In this document: positions 27,395-37,055 of the stretch, piece after piece | Numbering within the stretch: the first letter of the stretch is position 1 | Layout: each line of letters starts with the position of its first letter | Source: Paraburkholderia fynbosensis | GTDB taxonomy: Bacteria; Pseudomonadota; Gammaproteobacteria; Burkholderiales; Burkholderiaceae | NCBI RefSeq assembly: GCF_902859935.1 | Contig: NZ_CADIKI010000006.1 | Coordinates: 248,001 to 312,000 of the forward strand | DNA length: 64,000 bases | Direction of reading: 5' to 3' | Notes under the pieces: generated by a model | What the model saw: the letters and a program-made list of their open reading frames with translations, nothing else | What the model was told of the DNA's origin: nothing | The model's database searches: none | Position numbers and translations under genes: made by a program

Positions 27395-28513
27395 ATGTCC
27401 CTGTCATCTCTTCATGCCGCGCGGCGGCCTCGTCGTCCGCATTGGCAAACTCGCCTCCGTGCCGCTTTGCGTGCCCACCAGCTGCGTCTTGCTTGCGTGG
27501 CGGCGTGCGCGGCCACCGCCCTCGGCGGTTGCGCCGCCACCTTCCCGGTGCCCACGCCGCCCCCGTCCACGGCCATGCTGATCAACGGCGGCAACGACGG
27601 CCTGCTGATTCCGCTGCACGTGGAGCGCGCCGACGAGGATCACGCGCGCCTCGGCGTGCCGGTCCAGCTCGACGGCAAGCCGTTGTACGTCGCAGTGGAC
27701 ACCGGCACGCGAGGGGTGCGCATCCTGAAGTCGACGCTGCCGGGTTCGAACTACATGCGCGCCGGCGACGTCACGTCGCTGCCCTTCGCGAACGGCGCGG
27801 AAGTGGTGGGCGCCGCGGTGACGCTGCCGTTCAGCGTGGCCGGCACGAAGCCCGCGCCGATCGCCGCGCAGGCTGTCGATGTGGTGCGCTGTCTGCCGAG
27901 CGCAAAGCGTTGTGTCGCGATGGACGGCTACACCGGCGAGTTCGGTTGGGCGTTCTCCGGGATTGCCGGCATCGGCGCGGACCTGCCGGGCGATAGCTGC
28001 TGCACGCAGCCGCTGCGCGCGTTGCCGGGCAACATCGGTCAACGCTATCTGGTGCGCTCGAACTTCGCGAAGCCTTACCTCGTGCTGAGTCCGTCGAATG
28101 CGCTTACGAAGGACTACACGATGCTGCCGCTGGCCGCATCGAAAGACGGCGCGACACAATGGCCGACCGGCTGCGTGCGCGTCGCCGACAAGATGACCTT
28201 CTGCGCGCCACTGGTGTTCGCCACCGGCAGTTCCGGCATGATCCGCATCGAAACGGACAAGACGCCGAACTGGACCGGCGACGACGACGTCGGCAACGTG
28301 CTCAATCGCGGCAACTACGAGGCGGCGATCGGCGTGGGTTCCTGGACGCATCACTATGAGAGTGCGCAAGTCACGATCGTCAAGGCGAAGCCGAACGCGA
28401 ACCGTATCGTGGTGGGTCTGATGGCGATGCAGAACATCGACGTGCTGTTCGATTTCCAGCGCGGCCAATTGGGTCTGCATGCGGCGAACGCGAGCGAAAG
28501 TTTCGCGCCGTGA
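27395..28513 (+). CDS. putative lipoprotein with aspartic-protease-like fold, one Asp missing
   Basis: A 372-residue exported protein. A basic N-terminus and hydrophobic stretch end in a lipobox (LGGC, Cys46). The chain then contains VDTGTRGVRI at residues 101-110, matching the DTG signature of pepsin/retropepsin-like lobes, and a second equivalent segment FATGSSGMIRI at 275-285 in which the catalytic Asp is replaced by Ala. Several cysteines (including a CC pair) suggest disulfides in the periplasm. The fold resembles DUF3443-type proteins of Burkholderiales. With only one Asp it may be an inactive, binding-only protein unless it dimerises. Confidence 0.8.
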   Translation: MSLSSLHAARRPRRPHWQTRLRAALRAHQLRLACVAACAATALGGCAATFPVPTPPPSTAMLINGGNDGLLIPLHVERADEDHARLGVPVQLDGKPLYVAVDTGTRGVRILKSTLPGSNYMRAGDVTSLPFANGAEVVGAAVTLPFSVAGTKPAPIAAQAVDVVRCLPSAKRCVAMDGYTGEFGWAFSGIAGIGADLPGDSCCTQPLRALPGNIGQRYLVRSNFAKPYLVLSPSNALTKDYTMLPLAASKDGATQWPTGCVRVADKMTFCAPLVFATGSSGMIRIETDKTPNWTGDDDVGNVLNRGNYEAAIGVGSWTHHYESAQVTIVKAKPNANRIVVGLMAMQNIDVLFDFQRGQLGLHAANASESFAP

Positions 28514-28532
28514 GATTACTTGCGCGATAAAA

Positions 28533-28568
28533 AAGGCCGTGCGGTCCAACGATGAGCCGCACGGCCTT
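28533..28568. terminator. bidirectional terminator between the lipoprotein and glgP
   Basis: A perfect 12-base stem (28533-28544 with 28557-28568) encloses a 12-base loop between convergent genes. On the minus strand it is followed by six thymines, so it mainly terminates glgP. Confidence 0.85.
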
Positions 28569-28616
28569 GTCACTTGTAGCGCGCTAAAACGAAACAGAAT
28601 CAGCGAGCCGGCATAC

Positions 28617-31070
28617 TCAATCCAGATCGAGCTGATTCACCCGCCAGATATTGCGCGCATATTCGCCGATCGTGCGGTCGGATGAAAACTGCCCCATCCC
28701 CGCGACATTCTCGATCGCGCTTTCGGTCCACGCGCGCCTGTCGACGAAGCGCGCATCCACTTCTTCCTGCGCCTTCGCGAACGCGTCGAAGTCGGCCAGC
28801 ACCATGTAGTGATCGCCCCAGTCGACCAGCGTGTGGAAGATATCCGAGAAACGCACCGGATCGTCCGGCGAAAAGTAGCCGCTGCGGATCTGGTCGAGCG
28901 CCATGCGCAACGCCGGGTTTTCCTCGTAGATGTGCCGGGGCCGGTAGCCGCTCGCGCGCAGGTCGTCCACCTCGTCTGCGGTATGGCCGAAGATGAAGAT
29001 GTTCTCGCGCCCCACCGCGTCGCAGATCTCGATGTTCGCGCCGTCCATCGTGCCGATCGTCAACGCGCCGTTGAGCGCGAGCTTCATATTGCCGGTGCCG
29101 GACGCTTCGGTGCCCGCCATCGAAATCTGTTCGGACAGATCGGCCGCCGGAATGATCAGTTCGGCCACGCTCACGCCATAGTTCGGCACGAACACCACTT
29201 TCAGACGATCGCCGATCAGCGGATCCTGATTGACCTTCTCGCTGACGTCGCCGATCAGCTTGATGATGGACTTCGCCATCCGGTACGCGGACGCGGCCTT
29301 ACCCGCGAACATCACGACGCGCGGCACCCAGTCGCGCTCCGGATTCGCGCGAATCTGGTTGTAGCGCACGATCACGTGCAGCACGTTCAACAGTTGCCGC
29401 TTGTATTCGTGAATACGCTTGACCTGCAGATCGAACAACGCGTCCGGATTGAAATGCTGTCTCGTATGCTGCGCGAGCCGTTGCACGAGCCGCAATTTGC
29501 TTTGCCGCTTGGCGTCGCGGAAAGCGTCGATGAAGCCGCTGTCGGTGCGCAGATTGCGCAACTGCTCCAGCTCGAACAGATTGCTGCGCCAATGCTTGCC
29601 GATCCGTTCGTCGATCAGCGACGACAGCGACGGACTTGCTTGCGCGAGCCAGCGGCGCGGCGTGATGCCGTTGGTCACATTGGTGAAGCGATCCGGATAG
29701 ATGCGCGCGAAGTCGGCAAAGATGTCGCGCGTCATCAGTTGCGAATGCAGCTTCGACACGCCGTTCACCTTGTGGCTCGCGACGATCGCCAGATACGCCA
29801 TGCGCACGCGCCGCTGCCCGTATTCATCGACGAGCGAAATGCGGCGGATCATCTCGGCATCATGCCCCGAGTGCTCGCTGACGTGCTTCAGAAACTGCGC
29901 GTTGATCTCGAAGATGATCTCGAGATGCCGCGGCAACAGACGCGCGAGCATCTCGACGTCCCACGTTTCGAGCGCCTCGGGCATCAGCGTGTGGTTCGTG
30001 TACGAGAAGATCTGCGTGACGTGTTTCCAGGCCTTGTCCCACGGCAGATGATGCACGTCCACCAGCAGACGCATCAGTTCGGGGATCGCCAGTACCGGGT
30101 GCGTGTCGTTCAGATGCACCGCGACCTTTTCCGCAAAACGCCCGAACGTGCTGTGCGTGCGCTGATAGCGGCGAATCAAATCCTGCATGGTCGCCGAGAC
30201 GAAAAAGTATTCCTGGCGCAGCCGCAGTTCGCGGCCGGCGGGCGTGGAGTCGTCGGGATACAGCAGGCGCGAGACGTTCTCCGACATGTTCTTCGTGTCG
30301 ACTGCGTTGCGGTAGTCGCCACGATTGAACGCGCCGAGATCCAGTTCATCGGTGGCGCGCGCCGACCACAGCCGCAGCGTGTTGGTCGCGTCCGTCGCGT
30401 AGCCGGGAATGACGGTGTCGTAAGCCGTGGCGTTCACATGTTCCGTGTCGATCCACTCGACCTTTTCGCCGCGCTGCACCGTGCGCCCGCCGAAGTGAAC
30501 CATGTACTTGATCTCGGGCCGCGGAAACTCCCACGGATTGCCCGCGCGCAGCCAGTAGTCCGGCGCTTCGACCTGCTCGCCGTTGACGATTTCCTGACGG
30601 AACATCCCGTACTCGTAGCGGATGCCGTAGCCGAAACCCGGAATGCCGAGCGTCGCCATCGAATCGAGAAAGCAGGCCGCGAGCCGGCCGAGACCACCGT
30701 TGCCTAGCGCGGCGTCGGGCTCGATATTGACCAGCGCTTCCATATCGACGCCGAGGCTCGCGAGCGCTTCCTTCATCTGATCGTGAATGCCGAGCGCCAG
30801 CAATGCATTTGTAAAGGTCCGGCCGATCAGGAATTCCATCGACAGGTAGTAGACGCGTTTCACGTCCTGCTCGTATTGCAGGCGCGTGGTTTTCATCCAG
30901 CGCGCGACCAGCCGGTCGCGCACGGCGAGGGCTGCCGCATGCAGCCAGTCATGTGGATGCGCGGTGACGGCATCCTTGCCGACGCCGTACATCATGCGAT
31001 TGGAAATTGAGCGCCGTAGCGCGTCGACGGTACTGTTGAGCTGGTCGAATTCCAGATCGACGGCTGTCAT
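28617..31070 (-). CDS. glgP: glycogen/alpha-glucan phosphorylase
   Basis: An 817-residue GT35 enzyme that phosphorolyses alpha-1,4-glucans to glucose-1-phosphate in the cytoplasm. The pyridoxal-phosphate lysine lies in [19 protein letters not shown], and the N-terminal part has the family segment [18 protein letters not shown]. Length is normal. GGAGG precedes the ATG at 31070. No other glycogen genes are next to it. Confidence 0.96.
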   Translation of the reverse strand: MTAVDLEFDQLNSTVDALRRSISNRMMYGVGKDAVTAHPHDWLHAAALAVRDRLVARWMKTTRLQYEQDVKRVYYLSMEFLIGRTFTNALLALGIHDQMKEALASLGVDMEALVNIEPDAALGNGGLGRLAACFLDSMATLGIPGFGYGIRYEYGMFRQEIVNGEQVEAPDYWLRAGNPWEFPRPEIKYMVHFGGRTVQRGEKVEWIDTEHVNATAYDTVIPGYATDATNTLRLWSARATDELDLGAFNRGDYRNAVDTKNMSENVSRLLYPDDSTPAGRELRLRQEYFFVSATMQDLIRRYQRTHSTFGRFAEKVAVHLNDTHPVLAIPELMRLLVDVHHLPWDKAWKHVTQIFSYTNHTLMPEALETWDVEMLARLLPRHLEIIFEINAQFLKHVSEHSGHDAEMIRRISLVDEYGQRRVRMAYLAIVASHKVNGVSKLHSQLMTRDIFADFARIYPDRFTNVTNGITPRRWLAQASPSLSSLIDERIGKHWRSNLFELEQLRNLRTDSGFIDAFRDAKRQSKLRLVQRLAQHTRQHFNPDALFDLQVKRIHEYKRQLLNVLHVIVRYNQIRANPERDWVPRVVMFAGKAASAYRMAKSIIKLIGDVSEKVNQDPLIGDRLKVVFVPNYGVSVAELIIPAADLSEQISMAGTEASGTGNMKLALNGALTIGTMDGANIEICDAVGRENIFIFGHTADEVDDLRASGYRPRHIYEENPALRMALDQIRSGYFSPDDPVRFSDIFHTLVDWGDHYMVLADFDAFAKAQEEVDARFVDRRAWTESAIENVAGMGQFSSDRTIGEYARNIWRVNQLDLD

Positions 31071-31762
31071 CGAAGCCTCCGGTTAAAAACGACGCGGCAT
31101 GCGCGGACCGCATTGGTGACGGACGGGAGGCGCGTGCCGGTCAGGCGGTTTAAGAAGCAGAGTAGGACATTTTACGGCTGCCGCACACCGGCGAGCACAA
31201 GCGGTTAGCCACGCACGTGCCATGCCCGCAAGCACGGGCGCGTACAGGCAGTTGCGCGCCGATGCGACGACCTGCGCGCACGGGCGCGGTGCAAATCCGC
31301 ACGTGGACGGCACTGCGGCCGTGCATTGCGGGCGCCCAAGCCAGTCCTGAGTATGGCGAGTCGCAGCGCGTATTGGACAAACGGACCAACGCGGACAGAC
31401 GTACGGCACCATTATTTTTTCGCCGCGTGACGCGCGGATGAACCGGGTCGATTAATCCAATTTTCGTCGTTGAATCAGGCTGCCTCGTCTGCAGAACAGT
31501 GATGCGAGTCACGTTTGACAGTGTGTTACACGCGCCGGTTCGAAGTGGCTCGACTGGCCTGACCGTTAGTTGCGTCTAGGCGCTTCGATCGCGTCCGTCC
31601 CAATTAAAGCCCGCACTGTCCGCGCGCCAGCAGGAATTCCGCGTCTCTGTAACAATCGCTACATTCCGCCGCGCGCCCCGCTTCTGTGGATCAGGCGACG
31701 CGCACTTCACTCCACGCAATCCTGCCGCTCGCGTCGTGCTCCCTCAGAGCCGCCGCATCGGC
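31071..31762. other. intergenic region between glgP and the DHA2 exporter
   Basis: Nearly 700 bases between divergent genes. Several short open frames exist on both strands, but none has a ribosome-binding site or recognisable product. A TTGACA at about 31516, followed by the small dyad GTGT-GTT-ACAC, is a plausible -35 region for the exporter. Confidence 0.4.
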
Positions 31763-33208
31763 ATGCATAACCCGACGGGCCACGCCTTGTCCGACAAACT
31801 CAGCGCCACCGCCGCGCATGCTTTCCCGGCGGACGGCCCGATGTCCGCCGCCAACCGCCGCGCGATGGCCGCGATCATGCTCGCGGTCGCACTCGCCACG
31901 CTCGACACCGCGATCGCCAACACCGCCCTGCCCGCCATCGCCGCGGACCTGCATGCGGCGCCTGCGGCGTCGGTGTGGATCATCAACGCGTATCAGCTCG
32001 CGATGGTCGCGACGCTCCTGCCGCTCGCCGCGCTCGGCGATATCGTCGGGCATCGGCGCATTTATATCGGCGGCATTGCGCTGTTCACGCTGGCCTCGCT
32101 CGCGTGCTCGATGGCTTCGACGCTGCCCCTGCTCGCCGCCGCGCGCGTGCTGCAAGGGCTCGGCGCGAGCGCGATCATGAGCGTGAATACCGCGTTGATC
32201 CGCTATCTGTATCCGCCGCACCGGCTCGGACGCGGTCTTGGCACCAATGCGCTGATCGTCGGCGTGTCGTTCGCGGTGGGGCCGACGGTGGCCTCCCTGA
32301 TTCTGTCGGTGGCCGCGTGGCCGTGGCTGTTCGCGGTCAACGTGCCGCTCGGCGTGCTCGCGTTGGGCTTCGCATGGCCCGCGTTGCCCCACACCGGGCG
32401 CGGCAAGCACAATTTCGATCCGGTCGCGGCGCTGCTCAACGTCATCACCTTCGCCGCATTGATTTTCGCGCTCGGCGAGGCGGCCCAGCGCGCGTCGACG
32501 CAACTGGTGCTGAGCGCGGCGGCGATCGCGCTGGTCTTCGGCCTGCTGCTGATTCGCCGTGAAGCGGGCCACCCTGCGCCGATGCTGCCGGTCGATCTGT
32601 TCAAGCGGCCAGTATTCGCGTTGTCCGCGGTCACGGCAGTGTGCTCGTTCGCGGCGCAGGGCCTCGCGTTCGTTTCGCTGCCGTTCTACTTCGAAGACGT
32701 GCTGCATCGCAGCCAGGTCGAGACCGGCTTTCTGATGACGCCGTGGCCTGTCGTGGTCGCGTTGGCCGCGCCGCTCGCGGGCAGTCTGTCGGACCGCTAT
32801 CCGCCGGGCCTGCTCGGTGCGATCGGGCTTGCGGTGATGTCGGCGGGGATGGCGTCGCTCGCGTTGCTGCCGGCGCATCCGCATGTGCTCGACATCGGCA
32901 TCCGGATGGCGATTTGCGGCGCGGGCTTCGGCTTCTTCCAGTCGCCGAATCTGAAGGCGTTGATGGCGAGCGCACCGCCCGAGCGCAGCGGCGGCGCAAG
33001 CGGCATCGTCGCAACGGCGCGGCTGCTCGGGCAGACGACCGGCGCGGCGCTGGTCGCGTTGAGCTTCGGGATTGCCGGCCGGCATGGTCCGACGCTCGCG
33101 CTCGGCACCGGCGCGTTCTTCGCCGGCGCGGCAAGCCTCGCGAGCGGACTGCGGCTGTTGGCGCCGTCGCATCGCGCGGGAGCACACGTCAAGGCGTCGG
33201 CGAAATGA
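31763..33208 (+). CDS. MFS drug exporter, DHA2 (14-helix) family
   Basis: A 481-residue transporter of the EmrB/QacA type, expected to export toxic compounds by proton antiport. Motif features include LATLDTAIANTALPAIAADL in helix 1, the loop LGDIVGHRRIY (motif A) and ARVLQGLGASAIMSVNTALI. The ATG at 31763 (MHNPTGHAL) is preferred over an upstream in-frame start at 31736. No membrane-fusion partner is adjacent. Confidence 0.9.
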   Translation: MHNPTGHALSDKLSATAAHAFPADGPMSAANRRAMAAIMLAVALATLDTAIANTALPAIAADLHAAPAASVWIINAYQLAMVATLLPLAALGDIVGHRRIYIGGIALFTLASLACSMASTLPLLAAARVLQGLGASAIMSVNTALIRYLYPPHRLGRGLGTNALIVGVSFAVGPTVASLILSVAAWPWLFAVNVPLGVLALGFAWPALPHTGRGKHNFDPVAALLNVITFAALIFALGEAAQRASTQLVLSAAAIALVFGLLLIRREAGHPAPMLPVDLFKRPVFALSAVTAVCSFAAQGLAFVSLPFYFEDVLHRSQVETGFLMTPWPVVVALAAPLAGSLSDRYPPGLLGAIGLAVMSAGMASLALLPAHPHVLDIGIRMAICGAGFGFFQSPNLKALMASAPPERSGGASGIVATARLLGQTTGAALVALSFGIAGRHGPTLALGTGAFFAGAASLASGLRLLAPSHRAGAHVKASAK

Positions 33209-33245
33209 AAGAAGCGGGGGCCTGTGGACAGCGCCCCCGCTTCTT
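33209..33245. terminator. terminator between DHA2 exporter and ltaE
   Basis: A perfect 13-base stem (33209-33221 with 33233-33245) encloses an 11-base loop directly at the exporter stop codon and serves two convergent genes. There is no long thymine run, but the C-rich arm ends CTTCTT. Confidence 0.75.
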
Positions 33246-33267
33246 CGCATGCTTAACCTGGCACCGC

Positions 33268-34275
33268 TCAACGCGCCGCGAAATACCCCTTCACGGCGGC
33301 GATGAACGTGTCGATATCGGCACGCGACACGTCTTTATGCGTGACGAAGCGCGACGCGTACAGCATCTGCGTGAGGATGCCGCGCTCCTTGAGCCACGCT
33401 TCGAGCGGCGCACAATGCTGCTGCGGAAACTGCGCGAACACCATGTTCGTCGCGACCGACTGCACCTTCACCTGTTCGATCGACTCCAGACCCGCGGCCA
33501 GATGCGCAGCGTTCGCGTGGTCGTCGGCGAGACGCTCGACGTTGTGATCCAGCGCATATAGGCACGCCGCCGCCAGCACGCCGGCCTGGCGCATGCCGCC
33601 GCCTAGCACCTTGCGCCAGCGGTGCGCCACGTCAATCAGCGCCTGGCTGCCGACCAGCACGGAGCCCACCGGCGCGCCCAGTCCCTTCGAAAAACAGATC
33701 GAGACGGAATCGAACGGCTCGCACAGCGCCGCGACCGGCTTGCCCGACGCGACTGCCGCGTTGTAGACGCGCGCGCCGTCGAGATGAACCGCGAGGCCCC
33801 GCTGACGCGCGAGCTGCACCGCCTCGGCGACATAGCCGGCCGGCAGCACCTTGCCGCCGATGGTGTTTTCCAGCGCCAGCAAACGCGTGCGCGCAAAGTG
33901 GTCGTCAATGGGCTTGATCGCGGCGGCGATCTTCTCGAGGGGGATCGAACCGTCGGCGGCATTTTCGAGCGGCTGCGGCTGGATGCTGCCGAGCACCGCC
34001 GCGCCGCCGCCTTCGTATTTGTACGTGTGAGCCAATTGGCCGACGATGTATTCGTCGCCGCGCGCGCAGTGCGCCATCAATGCCGCGAGATTGCTTTGTG
34101 TGCCGCTCGGGAAGAACAGGCCGGCTTCCTTGCCGGCGCGTTCGGCGACCGCGGCTTGCAGACGCATTACGGTGGGGTCGTCGCCCCAGACGTCGTCGCC
34201 GACTTCAGCGGCCGACATGGCCGCGAGCATCGGCGGAGTCGGGCGGGTTACGGTATCGCTGCGCAAATCGATCAT
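33268..34275 (-). CDS. ltaE: low-specificity L-threonine aldolase
   Basis: A 335-residue PLP enzyme that cleaves L-threonine and L-allo-threonine to glycine and acetaldehyde. It begins MIDLRSDTVTRPTPPM, the classic N-terminus. The PLP lysine is in CFSKGLGAPVGS, with the Asp of HLDGARVYN contacting the cofactor. The ATG at 34275 is preceded by AGGGA at good spacing; the upstream in-frame ATG at 34296 lacks a binding site. Length matches the family. Confidence 0.94.
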   Translation of the reverse strand: MIDLRSDTVTRPTPPMLAAMSAAEVGDDVWGDDPTVMRLQAAVAERAGKEAGLFFPSGTQSNLAALMAHCARGDEYIVGQLAHTYKYEGGGAAVLGSIQPQPLENAADGSIPLEKIAAAIKPIDDHFARTRLLALENTIGGKVLPAGYVAEAVQLARQRGLAVHLDGARVYNAAVASGKPVAALCEPFDSVSICFSKGLGAPVGSVLVGSQALIDVAHRWRKVLGGGMRQAGVLAAACLYALDHNVERLADDHANAAHLAAGLESIEQVKVQSVATNMVFAQFPQQHCAPLEAWLKERGILTQMLYASRFVTHKDVSRADIDTFIAAVKGYFAAR

Positions 34276-34492
34276 TGTGTGTCCCTGTGCGTCCATAAAT
34301 GACAGCCTATGCCCGCCGGCAGCGCGCCCTTTAATCCTGCGGCGAGGGAGCGCGGCGTTGGCGGGTGAGCCGTGTATTCTGCTTTTTGGTTTTTGTTTTG
34401 TCACTGGTGCAGCGCAGCACTCAACGGCAAGGACATGCGATAACCGGGCGCGGCGGCCCGCTCCCATGGCATGCAATTGCAGCAAATTTGCG

Positions 34493-34999
34493 CTAGGAAT
34501 GCTCGACAGGGCGCGTCGTCTCACCTGCGCCCGAGCTGCCGGCCACCGCTGCGTGCGGACCGATTTCCGGTCCCATCGTGACGAGCACGCTGCAACCGAC
34601 CCGGTCCAGCAGCAGGCCGTCGCTTCTGCCGCCCCACCAGCGCGCGAGCCGGCTCGAATGACGGTGCCCGACGACGATCAGATCGACCTTCAGTTCGTTT
34701 GCCAGCAGCGGAATCTGATCCAGCGGATCGCCGATGGCGAAATGCCCGCGCGCGATGATTCCGCGCGCGGCGAGTTTCTGCAACCCTTCGTCGAGCAAAC
34801 TTCTGGCCGAATCGGTGATGAGATCGATGGGCACGGCGGAGGTAATGTCAGCGCCTTGCATCCACGCGGAATTGTTGAGGACGGAGAGAACGTGCACGTC
34901 CGCGTGAAGCTCCTGAGCCAGAGAAGCGCCGTCCTTCAACGCGTGCTGCCCCTCCCGGGTTCCGTCGTAACAGAGAAGAATGCGGTTGAATGTCGGCAT
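34493..34999 (-). CDS. universal stress protein (UspA family)
   Basis: A 168-residue UspA-fold protein. It starts FNRILLCYDGTREGQHALKD and has the C-terminal strand-loop LIVVGHRHSSRL followed by CSVLVTM. The nucleotide loop departs from the usual G-x2-G-x9-G(S/T), with HRH at the second glycine, so ATP binding is uncertain. The ATG at 34999 follows GGGAG. A dyad shared with the HPP and marR promoters lies about 140 bases upstream. Confidence 0.9.
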   Translation of the reverse strand: MPTFNRILLCYDGTREGQHALKDGASLAQELHADVHVLSVLNNSAWMQGADITSAVPIDLITDSARSLLDEGLQKLAARGIIARGHFAIGDPLDQIPLLANELKVDLIVVGHRHSSRLARWWGGRSDGLLLDRVGCSVLVTMGPEIGPHAAVAGSSGAGETTRPVEHS

Positions 35000-35135
35000 G
35001 TCATTTCTCCCTGTGCTTTGCGTTTGCGAAACGCGACAACACGCCCGCTTCTCGTACGACAGAGGCAAACACGAGGCGCCACGCTCGACGCCAATAGTGC
35101 ATAGCCCCAGCGCCAGCACATTCTCAGTTCATTGT

Positions 35136-35152
35136 ATGTCATTTTGTGATAT
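35136..35152. promoter_or_regulatory. putative MarR operator, site A (usp)
   Basis: Matches the dyad ATATCAC-N3-GTGATAT with a perfect right half and two mismatches in the left (ATGTCAT). Located upstream of the universal stress gene. Confidence 0.6.
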
Positions 35153-35304
35153 ATGAGCCGCCTCGCATGCGAAGGTGAAAATGGTTGCGAGAGAACTCGG
35201 CCAGCAATGCTCAATCGTCATGCTCAAATCGCGCATCGCTAGACTTGATCTGTAGGACGAAACGCCATTGCCGCTCGCCGCGGAACAGATTGGGGTCAGT
35301 TTTT

Positions 35305-35321
35305 ATATCACAATGCAATAT
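35305..35321. promoter_or_regulatory. putative MarR operator, site B (HPP-CBS)
   Basis: Matches the same dyad with a perfect left half ATATCAC and two mismatches in the right (GCAATAT). It lies about 45 bases before the HPP-CBS ATG, where it could cover the promoter. Confidence 0.6.
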
Positions 35322-35365
35322 AATGACCGCCAAAGAGCACTCGTGTTGCCAGGGTTTCCCCGGTA

Positions 35366-36562
35366 ATGCCGGTCACATCATCAACTCCTTTCCCCCTCCA
35401 GACTTTGTTCCGCTCCATTGCCCTGCGCTGGCTAGCCAGCTTCATTCCCGCACCGGTCGCCGTGAAATGGCAGGAGCGCGCCCGCTCCTGTCTCGGCGCG
35501 CTGCTCGGCATCGCATTCACCGGCGGCTCTACGTATCTGCTGCTGGGGCCGGCCGCGAACATCCCGCTGCTCGTCGCGCCGATGGGCGCATCCGCCGTGC
35601 TGTTGTTTGCCGTGCCGGCCAGTCCGCTCGCGCAGCCCTGGTCGATCGTCGGCGGCAATCTGGTGTCGGCGACGATCGGCGTGACCTGTGCCCATGCAAT
35701 CGCCGACCCGACCTTGGCCGCGGCGCTCGCGGTCGCGCTGTCGATCGGCGGGATGTTTGCGTTGCGCTGCGTTCACCCGCCGTCGGGCGCAGTCGCATTG
35801 ACGGCGGTGCTGGGTGGGCCCGCCATTCATGCGCTGGGCTACCGGTTCGTGCTGGAGCCGATTGCGCTCCAGTCGGTTGCGCTGCTCGCCGCGGCGCTCA
35901 CGTATCACGCCGTCACCGGCCATCGCTACCCGCACGCGGGGCGGCAGAACCGTAGCGCGCCAGCCGACGACGCGTCGCGCGGCGGCTTCACGCGCGCGGA
36001 TCTCGACACGGTGTTGAAGCGCCGCGGCGAAATGCTGGACATCGATCCGGACGATCTCGAATCGCTGCTGCGCGAAACGCAGCTTCAGGCCTTCTCGCGC
36101 AGTTTCAACGAACTTCGCTGCGAAGACATCATGTCCCGTCACGTGGTGACGGTCTCCGTGACCACGCGCGCGACGACTGCGTGGGGTCTGTTGAAACGCA
36201 ACAAGGTCAAGGCGCTCCCCGTTATCGATGCCGATCAGAAGCTGATCGGCATCGTGACGCGAACCGACCTTGTCGATAAGCGGGTTTTCAGCAAGTTCGC
36301 GCCGATCACCACACACATCGACGGCTGGCTGCGGGGCGACGCGCGCCGCCCTCCGGCCGTCGGCCACGTGATGAGTACCGAGATGCGCACAATCCCGGCC
36401 TCGGCGCCGATCACCGACCTCGTGCCGATGTTCGCCCATCACGGCCACCACCATATTCCGGTGCTCGATGCCGCCGGGCATCTGATCGGCATGATTACGC
36501 AGGTGGACCTGATCTCCGGCCTCTACCGCCAAACCGTGATGAAGGCACAGCAGACTGCCTGA
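35366..36562 (+). CDS. HPP-family membrane protein with C-terminal CBS pair
   Basis: A 398-residue protein. Residues 40-185 hold four or five membrane helices with family marks LAQPWSIVGGN and CVHPPSGAVALTAVLGGPA (the HPP motif). Two CBS modules follow (IMSRHVVTVSVTTRATTAWG and VMSTEMRTIPASAPITDLVP), probable adenine-nucleotide sensors. Some HPP proteins in cyanobacteria and plants carry nitrite; the substrate here is unknown. It lies next to usp, marR and a CBS-containing ClC channel and shares an operator motif with them. The start lacks a strong binding site. Confidence 0.9.
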   Translation: MPVTSSTPFPLQTLFRSIALRWLASFIPAPVAVKWQERARSCLGALLGIAFTGGSTYLLLGPAANIPLLVAPMGASAVLLFAVPASPLAQPWSIVGGNLVSATIGVTCAHAIADPTLAAALAVALSIGGMFALRCVHPPSGAVALTAVLGGPAIHALGYRFVLEPIALQSVALLAAALTYHAVTGHRYPHAGRQNRSAPADDASRGGFTRADLDTVLKRRGEMLDIDPDDLESLLRETQLQAFSRSFNELRCEDIMSRHVVTVSVTTRATTAWGLLKRNKVKALPVIDADQKLIGIVTRTDLVDKRVFSKFAPITTHIDGWLRGDARRPPAVGHVMSTEMRTIPASAPITDLVPMFAHHGHHHIPVLDAAGHLIGMITQVDLISGLYRQTVMKAQQTA

Positions 36563-36586
36563 CGGCATCCGGCAGCAGGAGCGAAT

Positions 36587-36603
36587 GCATCACTTTGTGA
36601 TAT
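36587..36603. promoter_or_regulatory. putative MarR operator, site C (marR-ClC)
   Basis: Matches the dyad with a perfect right half GTGATAT and two mismatches in the left (GCATCAC); the core ATCAC-TTT-GTGAT is itself a perfect dyad. It ends 33 bases before the marR ATG, consistent with autorepression. Confidence 0.65.
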
Positions 36604-36636
36604 ATTCAACGTTTTATCTGTATGCACAGGGCTCCC

Positions 36637-37053
36637 ATGAAAGTACGGACGCGCGGACTGACGAAACCCGACTTCGAGCAACTCTCGGAGTTTCGCTATC
36701 AGATGCGGCGCTTCGAGCGCTTCTCTGAACAGGCCGCGCAGAGCGAGGGCATCACGCCGTTGCAGTATCTGTTGCTGCTGCACATCAAGGGGTACCCCGG
36801 GCGCGACTGGGCGAGCGTCGGCGAACTCGCCGAGCGGCTGCAGTCGCAGCATCACGGCGTCGTCGCGCTGGTGTCGCGCTGCGAGGCACTCAATCTGGTG
36901 CGCCGCCAAGTCAGCGAAACCGATCGCCGGCAGGTGGAAGTGCACCTTGAAAAAGCGGGCGAGCGCGTGCTCGCGAGACTCGCGGAACTGCACCGCGCCG
37001 AATTGAAATCGCTCGAGGGCGCTTTCCAGATTCCACAGATCGACTTCGACTAA
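36637..37053 (+). CDS. MarR-family transcriptional regulator
   Basis: A 138-residue winged-helix regulator. The helix-turn-helix spans about residues 55-85 (SVGELAERLQSQHHGVVALV), followed by the wing (RRQVSETDRRQVEVHLEKAG) with the DRR motif typical of MarR. The ATG at 36637 follows AGGG; an earlier ATG at 36622 has no binding site. The ClC gene starts 2 bases after its stop. It is the most likely reader of the dyads at 35136, 35305 and 36587. Confidence 0.92.
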   Translation: MKVRTRGLTKPDFEQLSEFRYQMRRFERFSEQAAQSEGITPLQYLLLLHIKGYPGRDWASVGELAERLQSQHHGVVALVSRCEALNLVRRQVSETDRRQVEVHLEKAGERVLARLAELHRAELKSLEGAFQIPQIDFD

Positions 37054-37055
37054 TC

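Noticed and set aside
28809..30707. 632-codon plus-strand frame opposite glgP
   Set aside because: Antisense shadow of glycogen phosphorylase; no domain or ribosome-binding site.
31691..33271. 526-codon minus-strand frame opposite the DHA2 exporter
   Set aside because: Extremely Arg-rich, antisense to a clear 14-helix transporter.
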